Source: an uncultured Actinomycetes bacterium (GTDB taxonomy: Bacteria > Actinomycetota > Thermoleophilia > Miltoncostaeales > Miltoncostaeaceae). From it: a stretch of DNA of 23,355 nucleotides. The position numbers were made by a program, and so were the translations under genes. The stretch lies in the NCBI GenBank assembly GCA_937862675.1, contig CALMEC010000175.1, positions 1-23,355 on the forward strand. The letters run 5' to 3'. Shown one piece after another: positions 10,621 through 16,398 of this stretch. Position 1 is the stretch's first letter; each line of letters begins with the position of its first letter. The notes under the pieces were generated by a model that saw only the letters and a list, made by a program, of their open reading frames with translations, made no database searches and was not told the DNA's origin.

Positions 10621-11156
10621 CGTGTCGCCTGCCTGCGGAAGTACGCCTCGCCGTCGTCGGGACGGAAGTAGGTGCGAATGGTGCGATCGGAGTTGTAGGC
10701 CCCGAAGGCACCGCGGGTGCGGTCGAAGCGCGTGACGACGCCGTCGCGGCGTCCGGCCTCGAGCGTGACCGCATCGAGCGGCCGATCGCGGAGCTGCTGT
10801 GCCAGGGCCAGATAGGTCGCCTGGTCGATGTCACCGAACTCGCGGCCATGCTTCGCGAAGTGGTCCTCCAGGTTCCGCCGGCTGCGGAACCCGATGTCCG
10901 GGTAGCGGATGCCGGCGGTCGCCCCGTCGGAGCCGGCGCGGACATCGCCCTGGACGGCCGTGGTCGTCTGGCCGACGAGTGTGGACGGCGAGGTCTGGCC
11001 CGTCGTCGCGTTCCCTCCCCCGCATCCGGCGAGGATGAGGACGAGCATGACGAGGCCGCCGATGAAGACGGGGCACCAGCCCTGGAGCGGGCCGTACGGC
11101 CGGAAGGGGTTCCACCACGAGCCGGGAGCGCGGCGGCGTGAGGTCGGCTCGGACAT
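10617..11156 (-). CDS. Lipoprotein with Barnase/EndoU/RelE-like (BECR) nuclease-toxin-like domain
   Basis: The 179-residue product starts with a basic N-region, a hydrophobic segment (about 31-44) and a lipobox LAGC with Cys45, predicting a membrane-anchored lipoprotein. A Thr/Gly/Ser linker runs to about residue 80. The C-terminal ~90 residues show a pattern I know from BECR-type toxin domains: HFAKHGREFG (His99, His103), a Tyr-rich helix, TRFDR, FGAYN and IRTYFRP (161-166). These toxins cleave RNA in neighbouring or host cells. ATG 11156 is chosen because it places the basic region and lipobox correctly; an in-frame extension to 11276 adds a Cys/Pro-rich segment unlike a signal. No strong ribosome binding site is visible. 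The domain call is from recalled pattern, not a search. Confidence 0.72.
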   Translation of the reverse strand: MSEPTSRRRAPGSWWNPFRPYGPLQGWCPVFIGGLVMLVLILAGCGGGNATTGQTSPSTLVGQTTTAVQGDVRAGSDGATAGIRYPDIGFRSRRNLEDHFAKHGREFGDIDQATYLALAQQLRDRPLDAVTLEAGRRDGVVTRFDRTRGAFGAYNSDRTIRTYFRPDDGEAYFRRQATR

Positions 11157-11217
11157 GGCGGAACTCTGACAGACAATTCCCCGCCCGGGATGGGTTGGCC
11201 GGCAAGGAGTCCAGCAC

Positions 11218-11314
11218 GTGCAACCGCACTCGGCGCCGTCACCTCCTGGTGGCGTCCCGTCAACGACCGATGGCATCCGGAACCTCCTCCCCGCCTACAA
11301 CGGTGAGATCGCGA
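11218..11314 (+). pseudogene. Left half of a split small HTH gene
   Basis: AAGGAG at 11204-11209 lies 8 bases before GTG 11218, which opens a frame ending in LLPAYNGEIA at the direct repeat. Beyond the repeat the frame runs into unrelated residues and stops at 11389-11391. The other copy of the repeat (13154-13177) continues the same frame as KIVGLTFSRVQQIYRQ, a convincing helix-turn-helix. Joining the halves through the repeat gives a coherent protein of about 59 residues. The left half is therefore interpreted as the severed 5' end of that gene. The first ~20 residues are low-complexity, so the exact original start is uncertain. Confidence 0.5.
11291..11314. repeat. 24-bp direct repeat, left copy (candidate attL)
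   Basis: These 24 bases (starting CCGCCTACAACGG and ending GAGATCGCGA) recur exactly, in the same orientation, at 13154-13177. The match ends abruptly on both sides. The two copies bound the lower-GC island and lie in the same reading frame of the split HTH gene, as expected for an attachment-site core duplicated by site-specific integration. Confidence 0.85.
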
Positions 11315-11565
11315 TCCCGATTGACGGACGTCGTGTCGCGGGCGCCCAGCGCCGACTCCTGATCTCCTGTGCCAAGCGCGACACGCCTTAATCCCGATAC
11401 GCCCGCCGTTCTAAATCGTCGAACTCGATTCGACCACGAGTAGCTATCGCACCGTGATTGCAGCTCACGTCGGGGGCAGATCATCCCTGTCGCCTCGAGA
11501 ACCGTGCCGTCGGCTCGTGAACGTGATGTCCGTGGCGAGCTGTCTTTCGATAGCCCGTCGCTCGA

Positions 11566-12354
11566 TCATGCAGCGAGTAAAGGGATCCACTTACGGTGCT
11601 CTGACCACGGGGCAATGTCCGACACACCAACCAAGAGACGTTCCCAATCCTCTGGCATCCCCTGATCAGTGTCGTCCACGACGGTCAACGTCTTGAAGAT
11701 GCCTTCACGGCCGATATCGGAGAACTTGGTGAACAGAGATGCGACGCTGGTGAACTGGGCGGGGTTCGCTAAGGGCTCCATAATAATCTGCTTCTCTGGT
11801 ACGACTAGGGCGGCCGTGTACCCATGGCCACTCGCTCCAGAGACGCTCACGTCATGTAGCAAAGGGATCTGAGCCTGCTCGAACTTACGTTCGATCTCCC
11901 GGATGAACCTCTCCTTAGTCTTAAGTGTCGGCTTCTTCGCGGACACCTGCGCCCAGTCCGACATCCCAACAGAAACATCGCGAGATGCCTGAGCGACATC
12001 CCAGATGGCTTCGGGCACGTTGCGCCCACGAACGAACGCACCCGTCCGCCCGTCCAACCACCTCACTCCGCGTTGTTGGGCAGCGTGGGCGCCCGCCGCG
12101 AATAGGTGCCGCCGAACCACGACGTCGCTGGTAGCGTAGATCATGAGGTTCGTGCTGTAGTCCGTAACCTCGTAGAGGTCACGATCATGGGGTGCGACCC
12201 AAATCACTACGCCCTCTCCGTTGACATAGAAGAGCGGCGTTGAACACATCAGCCGATCGTCGGGAAGAGCGACGCATTCGAAGTCAGACCCTACCCAACT
12301 CACGAGGGCCCGCTGCATACCCTTGGGCGAGAGATATGGGGCTGACTCGATCAT
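11566..12354 (-). CDS. DUF1828/DUF1829-like protein of unknown function
   Basis: This 262-residue soluble protein has two parts. The N-terminal half resembles DUF1828: STPLFYVNGEGVVIWV then LYEVTDYSTNLMIYA, followed by a helical VRRHLF segment. The C-terminal half resembles DUF1829: an RFIREIERKF helix, LLHDVSVSGASGHGY, a KFSDIGREG segment, a VVDDTD strand and a closing WSEHRKWIPLL. Family assignment is from recalled patterns. No catalytic function is established for these domains that I know of. The ATG overlaps the stop of the upstream island gene by 4 bases (ATGA), so they act as a pair. GC content and codon use are lower than in flanking genes, pointing to horizontal acquisition. A phage-defence or toxin-antitoxin role is plausible given the setting but not shown. 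Confidence 0.75.
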   Translation of the reverse strand: MIESAPYLSPKGMQRALVSWVGSDFECVALPDDRLMCSTPLFYVNGEGVVIWVAPHDRDLYEVTDYSTNLMIYATSDVVVRRHLFAAGAHAAQQRGVRWLDGRTGAFVRGRNVPEAIWDVAQASRDVSVGMSDWAQVSAKKPTLKTKERFIREIERKFEQAQIPLLHDVSVSGASGHGYTAALVVPEKQIIMEPLANPAQFTSVASLFTKFSDIGREGIFKTLTVVDDTDQGMPEDWERLLVGVSDIAPWSEHRKWIPLLAA

Positions 12355-12977
12355 GAGGCGAACCGCATCTGCTCACCGGCCTCTGGTGCGGTGAAATCTT
12401 GGTGGACGCGTACGTTGACATGTTTAGCGAACCCCATCAAGAACTCCTTCATGGAGGCTTGCTCGTAGCCTGGGAGGGCTCGCGCCATCATTTCCCCTGG
12501 TGGGTTCTCGTACACGTGCTCGTGGGTTGAAGACTTCACACGCCCCGGATACTGGTTGGGACGGTTCTTCTGGTTCCTGTGCTTGTTGGCACCCATTGTC
12601 GCGTGCCACATGAGCACTTCCGCTTTTCCACGGCAGATCTTCGCCTTCCAATTACGGGGTACCGCGATATTGACGACGAACAGAATCGAGCCGATGACGA
12701 TCCCGCTTCGCGTGCTCGACACGGAGGTTTCCCAAATGTAGACGTCCCCACTCCCATCCCGGTCCCGCCCTGGAGTGCCTGACTCTCTCCATGCCATATG
12801 CGTGGCTATCGCAGAGGTATCCTTCTCTTCCATGAGGAACCTGCTGACCTCATCGGCTGTCAACAGCGCCGCTGGCGGTTGCCTCCCCTTCACCGGACAT
12901 GGCGACGACGCGGGCAGAACAGCTTGAAGGGGAGGAGCGTCTGGGACACCATTCGTTGACCCACCGTTCTCTTTCAC
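12351..12977 (-). CDS. HEH-motif protein of unknown function paired with the DUF1828-like gene
   Basis: The 208-residue product has a disordered Pro-rich N-terminus (about 1-36), then LLTADEVSRFLMEEK, a beta-rich core (FVVNIAVPRNWK), and a cluster of possible ligands: LMWHATMGANKHRN (about 121-134) and THEHVYE (about 151-157). A helical tail (EFLMGFAKHVNV) follows. The layout recalls DUF6978-type proteins, in which a His-x-His segment follows a central sheet; I hold that lightly. The start is GTG 12977. Its codon overlaps the stop of a 6-codon upstream frame (ATG at 12994), which could be a leader. It is the first gene of the island operon and overlaps the next by 4 bases. Function unknown. 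Confidence 0.7.
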   Translation of the reverse strand: MKENGGSTNGVPDAPPLQAVLPASSPCPVKGRQPPAALLTADEVSRFLMEEKDTSAIATHMAWRESGTPGRDRDGSGDVYIWETSVSSTRSGIVIGSILFVVNIAVPRNWKAKICRGKAEVLMWHATMGANKHRNQKNRPNQYPGRVKSSTHEHVYENPPGEMMARALPGYEQASMKEFLMGFAKHVNVRVHQDFTAPEAGEQMRFAS

Positions 12978-12994
12978 AGTTCACGCTTCTTCAT
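12974..12994 (-). CDS. Possible 6-codon leader ORF overlapping the start of the HEH-motif gene
   Basis: ATG at 12994 opens the frame M-K-K-R-E-L and stops at TGA 12976-12974, which overlaps the GTG start at 12977-12975 (GTGA). The arrangement would allow re-initiation on the downstream gene. It may equally be chance; there is no strong ribosome binding site. Confidence 0.25.
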   Translation of the reverse strand: MKKREL

Positions 12995-13063
12995 GCCCCA
13001 AGGCCCCTCTCGGCCTTTCGCCCCTCATATCGGATTTCCTGCAGCGCCCCGGCTGCCTAGCCG

Positions 13064-13091
13064 GTCATAGCGAGAGTACAGCTGCCTACAA
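13064..13091 (-). promoter_or_regulatory. Candidate promoter of the island operon
   Basis: On the minus strand, TTGTAG (13091-13086) and TATGAC (13069-13064) are separated by 16 bases and resemble -35 and -10 hexamers. The predicted mRNA leader of about 80 bases contains a 6-bp hairpin (CCGGCT-AGCCGG, 13049-13064, overlapping the -10) and a second (AAGGCC-GGCCTT, 13000-13017) near the gene start. Confidence 0.4.
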
Positions 13092-13149
13092 GACGTGTCG
13101 CTCTGGAGAACCAGGAGTGCCCAGACGCCTATACCGTGCCTAGCGCCTG

Positions 13150-13260
13150 ATGTCCGCCTACAACGGTGAGATCGCGAAGATCGTCGGCCTGACGTTCTCG
13201 CGGGTGCAGCAGATCTACCGGCAGAACCCGAGGGGCAAGAGCCGCCGGCGCATCATCTAG
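13150..13260 (+). pseudogene. Right half of the split small HTH gene
   Basis: The frame reads NGEIAKIVGLTFSRVQQIYRQ and ends in a basic tail (PRGKSRRRII) at TAG 13258-13260. The sequence pattern is that of a helix-turn-helix: GEIAKIVGL, a turn, then a recognition helix with RVQQI. Only the second half of a DNA-binding domain is present. The ATG at 13150 lies in island DNA, has no ribosome binding site, and precedes the repeat by one codon, so it is probably fortuitous. The natural 5' half is at 11218-11314. The stop overlaps the stop of the convergent membrane gene through the palindrome CTAG at 13257-13260. Confidence 0.6.
13154..13177. repeat. 24-bp direct repeat, right copy (candidate attR)
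   Basis: This is an exact copy of 11291-11314 in the same orientation. It is located within the helix-turn-helix coding remnant, so insertion occurred inside a coding region. Confidence 0.85.
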
Positions 13261-13532
13261 CGCGCGCCGTCCTCCTCGCGTTCATCGTCTGGGCCCATGT
13301 CGATGCCGAGCTCACGAAGGCTCATGGTGTCCGGTCCATAGCGCTCCGGGTGGCGCTTCCGGTCCTCCAGCTCCCGGTCGCGCGCCGCCTGCCACTTCTT
13401 CTCGCGCTGCTCCTTCTCGTGCCACTCGTCCTGGGCGTAGAGGCAGGGGGCAATGAACGCGTAGTACACGACGACACCGAAGAACGCCACGAGAGCGACA
13501 CATAGGACGACGAATCCGACGGTGTTCCACAT
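13257..13532 (-). CDS. Small single-pass membrane protein, hypothetical
   Basis: The 91-residue product has one TM helix at about residues 5-30 (VGFVVLCVALVAFFGVVVYYAF), then a highly charged cytoplasmic-type tail rich in Glu/Lys/Arg that is probably helical or coiled-coil (about 36-60), and an acidic C-terminus. GGGGAGGG ends about 8 bases before ATG 13532, a strong ribosome binding site that decides the start. Codon third positions are strongly G/C, supporting real coding. It lies wholly inside the longer frame 13322-13960 for most of its length, in a different phase. Function unknown. Confidence 0.72.
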   Translation of the reverse strand: MWNTVGFVVLCVALVAFFGVVVYYAFIAPCLYAQDEWHEKEQREKKWQAARDRELEDRKRHPERYGPDTMSLRELGIDMGPDDEREEDGAR

Positions 13533-13960
13533 GGCGTGACCCTCCCCTTCCGGGGCCAGTCGTCCTGCACCGGCCACTTGTCCAGGAGGTCCGCGTGACG
13601 GACCCAGCGCTCGAACTCGGCACGGTAAGACATGCGCAGCCCGCACAGCCCAACCACGCGCCGCCAGTACGGGTCCGTGTCCTCCGGCTCATCGTAGACG
13701 CCCCACCGATCGAGCTCCGCGTGGATCTCGCCGGCCAGGTCACGAAGCTGCTTGCCGAGGGACGGCAGCGGCGGCTCCATCATCTCTATCGCCGTCCGAC
13801 GCGACGGACTCTCCTCCAGTCGCTCAAGCAGCCACGTCGGCGGTCCGCTCGCCAGGAGGTCTTCGAACTGCCGCTGACGCCGATCTAAAGCGGCCTGCTG
13901 CCAGGCCGGATTCGTGCCCAACCCGTACCCAACCGCAGCATCATCAGACGCCATCGTCAC
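13322..13960 (-). CDS. Hypothetical protein overlapping a membrane protein gene
   Basis: The frame encodes 212 residues from GTG 13960; AAGGA at 13968-13972 is 7 bases upstream, and an ATG lies at 13954. The first ~140 residues look like a real soluble helical protein (WQQAALDRRQRQFEDLL; KQLRDLAGEIHAELDRWGVYDEPEDTDPYWRRVVGLC). After about residue 143 it becomes a Ser/Arg-rich shadow of the membrane protein gene at 13257-13532. Either the two genes truly overlap by about 210 bases, or the natural stop has been lost through an indel near 13540. I do not recognise a family. The true protein may be only about 140 residues. Confidence 0.5.
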   Translation of the reverse strand: MTMASDDAAVGYGLGTNPAWQQAALDRRQRQFEDLLASGPPTWLLERLEESPSRRTAIEMMEPPLPSLGKQLRDLAGEIHAELDRWGVYDEPEDTDPYWRRVVGLCGLRMSYRAEFERWVRHADLLDKWPVQDDWPRKGRVTPCGTPSDSSSYVSLSWRSSVSSCTTRSLPPASTPRTSGTRRSSARRSGRRRATGSWRTGSATRSAMDRTP

Positions 13961-14029
13961 CCACCCTTCCTTGAGCGGGTGACGAAGAATGCCCTGGAAA
14001 CCCCGTACTTACGGGAACCAGTGTCCGAG

Positions 14030-14102
14030 TGGAGGATACCGGGATCGAACCGGTGACCTTCGCGCTGCCAGCGCGACGCTCTCCCAGCTGAGCTAATCCC
14101 CC
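14030..14102 (-). tRNA. tRNA-Ala (anticodon GGC)
   Basis: The minus strand folds as a complete 73-base cloverleaf. The acceptor stem is GGGGGAT/ATCCTCC, with the D arm GCTC...GAGC, the anticodon loop CTGGCAG (GGC), a 5-base variable region, and the T arm ACCGG-TTCGATC-CCGGT. The acceptor stem carries a G3-U70 wobble pair, the alanine identity element. The discriminator base is A. CCA is not encoded. Confidence 0.97.
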
Positions 14103-14147
14103 GCGGGAAGGACAGTATAGGGAACCGCGTGCGAAACCGCTGTCCCG

Positions 14148-14546
14148 TCAGCCGCCCTCGGCGCTGCCGGCGGCCACCGGCTGCGGCTCGTACTGCTCGA
14201 TCGGCGCCCCGCGCCACAGGCGGTCCAGACGGTAGAACTCGCGGGCCTGCGGGGTGAAGACATGGGCGACGACATCGATGAAGTCCATGAGGATCCACTC
14301 GCCCTCACGGTCGCCCTCGGTGCGACGGGCGAAGACACCGGTCTCCTCCTTGACGGCCTTGCGGATCTCCTCCGAAATGGCCTTGGTCTGACGCGGGGTC
14401 TGGCCGGTGGCGATGACGAGGTAGTCGGTGTAGGCCACGATGGAGCGCATGTCGACGATCACGATGTCGGCGGCCTTCTTGGCGTCCGCCGCGGCGGCGA
14501 TGCGCAACGCGAGATCGTGCGTGGTGAATTCGGGCTGATCGGTGAT
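14148..14546 (-). CDS. rsfS: Ribosomal silencing factor RsfS
   Basis: RsfS binds ribosomal protein L14 and blocks subunit joining in starvation. The product shows the family pattern: KKAADIVIVDMRS, DYLVIATG, the EG-x-x-EG-x-WILMDFIDVVAHVF core, and FYRLDRLW. The start is unusual. The conserved N-terminus (DLALRIAAAADAKKA) begins upstream of the first canonical in-frame start (TTG 14507), which has no ribosome binding site. AAGGA at 14555-14559 lies 8 bases before an in-frame ATC at 14546, giving 132 residues, so I suggest an AUC start. If that is wrong, the start is TTG 14507 and the protein has 119 residues. It follows nadD by 26 bases, a common pairing. Confidence 0.9.
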   Translation of the reverse strand: MTDQPEFTTHDLALRIAAAADAKKAADIVIVDMRSIVAYTDYLVIATGQTPRQTKAISEEIRKAVKEETGVFARRTEGDREGEWILMDFIDVVAHVFTPQAREFYRLDRLWRGAPIEQYEPQPVAAGSAEGG

Positions 14547-14572
14547 CGGGTACGTCCTTCGGAAAAGCGAGC

Positions 14573-15178
14573 TTACGGCGAACCGTACAGGTGCAGCGCG
14601 GCGATCTGTTCGGCGACGGGGCGCGGAACCAGGTGATCGTAGGGCGCACCGGTCCGGGCGCGGTCGCGAACCATGGTAGAGGAGATCTCGATCGTGGGCA
14701 TCGCGACGAGGTCGACCCGTCCGGGTGCGACGTGCTCCGCCGCCTCGGCGAGCGTCTCCAGATCGGCGGCACCGCGGGCCACGACCGCGAGGCGGGCGAC
14801 GGCCGTGATGCGTTCCGGGTCACGCCAGGCGTGGAAGCCGAGCAGCTGGTCCGCGCCGATGATGAGCGTGAACTCCGTCCCCGGTGAGGCGGCTGCGAGC
14901 CCCTCGAGCGTGTCCGCGGTGTAGCTGGGTCCCGGCCGGTCGATCTCGATCCGCGACGCATGGAGGTCCGGGAATCCGGTGACGGCGGCGTCCACCATCC
15001 GCAGGCGGGTCTCCGGGTCGACCGACGGTGCGTCGCGGTGCGGAGGCCGGGCCGACACCACCAGGTGCACCTCGTCCAGCCCCCGCTGCCACAGGCACTC
15101 CCGGGCGAGGATCAGGTGGCCGAGGTGCGGGGGGTTGAACGTCCCGCCCAGCACGCCGATGCGGCGGCGCCCGGTCAT
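14573..15178 (-). CDS. nadD: Nicotinate-nucleotide adenylyltransferase
   Basis: NadD makes nicotinate adenine dinucleotide from nicotinate mononucleotide and ATP in NAD synthesis. The 201-residue product has the nucleotidyltransferase signature GGTFNPPHLGH (residues 11-21, with the HxGH motif at 18-21) and the C-terminal ISSTMVRDR motif. FTLIIGADQLLGFHAW is also typical. ATG 15178 puts the first strand a few residues from the start, as in most NadDs; an in-frame GTG at 15196 would add six residues, and neither has a clear ribosome binding site. It sits between proB and rsfS, all in one direction. Confidence 0.95.
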   Translation of the reverse strand: MTGRRRIGVLGGTFNPPHLGHLILARECLWQRGLDEVHLVVSARPPHRDAPSVDPETRLRMVDAAVTGFPDLHASRIEIDRPGPSYTADTLEGLAAASPGTEFTLIIGADQLLGFHAWRDPERITAVARLAVVARGAADLETLAEAAEHVAPGRVDLVAMPTIEISSTMVRDRARTGAPYDHLVPRPVAEQIAALHLYGSP

Positions 15179-15250
15179 CGCGGCGGCCGGGGCCACGACG
15201 GAGCGACGGAATGACGGGGCCGTCTCATCGGCCGATGCCCGCGACGGGTC

Positions 15251-16330
15251 TCAGACGACGAGCACGAACCGGTCACGGTGGATGACCTCGTCGGGGATGC
15301 CGGGCACCTGCGCGCTTGAGAGGCCCACGATGCGCTGGACCTGATCGGCTCCGAGGTTGACGATGCCCTTCCCGATGACCGTGCCGCCGGGGTCGGTGAC
15401 CTCGACGGCGTCCCCGGCGTGGAAGTCGCCGTCACAGGCGGTGATGCCGACCGAGAGGAGCGACGTGCCGCGGTCCGCGAGCGCGGTGGCCGCCCCACGG
15501 TCGACGGAGATGCGCCCCTGCACCGGCTTCGCGTACCGCAGCCACAGCTTGAACGCCGACCGCGGCCCGGTGGAGGCCGGGAAGCGCGTGGCGACGCCCT
15601 CTCCCCGGACCACGTCGAGGACGATGCCGTCGGTCGCCCCGTTGGCGATGATCGTCGTGACCCCGGCGGCCGTCGCCATCGAGGCCGACGCGATCTTGGA
15701 GGTGATGCCGCCCCGCCCGAGGCCGCTGCCCGCGATGGACGCCAGCTCGACGTCTTCCGGCGCGGTTCCCTCCGGGACGTGCTCGATCAGGACCGGGCCG
15801 TCCTCCCCCGGTCCGTACAGGCCGTCCCGGTCCGTGAGGAGCACGAGCCACGACGCCCCCAGCAGCATGGCCACCTGTGACGCGAGCACGTCGTTGTCGC
15901 CGAACGTGATGTCGTCCGTGGCCGTCGTGTCGTTCTCGTTGACCACCGGCACGGCACCGAGATCGAGGAGCCGCTGGAGCGTGTTGCGCGCGTTGACATA
16001 GGTGGAGCGGTTGGCGAGATCGCCCGAGGTGAGAAGCACCTGGGCGGCGACCGTGTCGTGATCGGCGAACGACCGGATGTAGCGCTCGATGAGCACGCCC
16101 TGCCCCACCGCCGACGCCGCCTGCAGGTCCGGAAGGGCGGTGGGACGTCGCGGCACGCCGAGACGCGCCAGCCCCAGCGCGATGGCGCCGCTGGTGACCA
16201 GGACGGGACGGTGGCCCATGCGCACGAGACCGACCAGATCGGCGACACGCGCCTCGAGCACCTCCTCCCGGAACGCGCCGTCCGGGCCGACGAGTGTGGA
16301 GGTGCCGATCTTCACCACCACGACGGACAT
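15251..16330 (-). CDS. proB: Glutamate 5-kinase
   Basis: ProB phosphorylates glutamate to gamma-glutamyl phosphate, the first step of proline synthesis. The 359-residue product has an amino-acid kinase domain with VVVKIGTSTL at the start, LVTSGAIALG, VVNENDT and FGDNDVLASQVA. A C-terminal PUA domain follows (from about residue 270: RISVDRGAATALADRG ... GDAVEV). ATG 16330 is preceded by GGAG at about 5 bases; a longer frame to 16363 adds eleven residues before the conserved start. It lies 68 bases after obg. No proA is adjacent in the window. Confidence 0.96.
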   Translation of the reverse strand: MSVVVVKIGTSTLVGPDGAFREEVLEARVADLVGLVRMGHRPVLVTSGAIALGLARLGVPRRPTALPDLQAASAVGQGVLIERYIRSFADHDTVAAQVLLTSGDLANRSTYVNARNTLQRLLDLGAVPVVNENDTTATDDITFGDNDVLASQVAMLLGASWLVLLTDRDGLYGPGEDGPVLIEHVPEGTAPEDVELASIAGSGLGRGGITSKIASASMATAAGVTTIIANGATDGIVLDVVRGEGVATRFPASTGPRSAFKLWLRYAKPVQGRISVDRGAATALADRGTSLLSVGITACDGDFHAGDAVEVTDPGGTVIGKGIVNLGADQVQRIVGLSSAQVPGIPDEVIHRDRFVLVV

Positions 16331-16398
16331 CAGTACTCCGCGCCGGAGATTCGTTGACGACACGACGAACCACGCCGAGAAACCGTGGAACTGCTCAT

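Larger units (their letters stand above)
11315..13153. mobile_element. Integrase-less genomic island (~1.84 kb) between direct repeats
   Basis: The segment is visibly lower in GC and uses more A/T-ending codons than the surrounding genes. It is bounded by an exact 24-bp repeat and splits a small HTH gene. Its only genes are two overlapping minus-strand frames (11566-12354 and 12351-12977). It carries no integrase, transposase or terminal inverted repeats that I can see, so mobility would need a recombinase supplied in trans. The 11315-11565 stretch holds no gene; it is the region downstream of the operon. Confidence 0.65.

Noticed and set aside
14030..14102. tRNA-Ala as the attachment site of the nearby island
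   Set aside because: No second copy of the tRNA 3' end is visible in the window, and the island has its own 24-bp repeat ending about 850 bases away.
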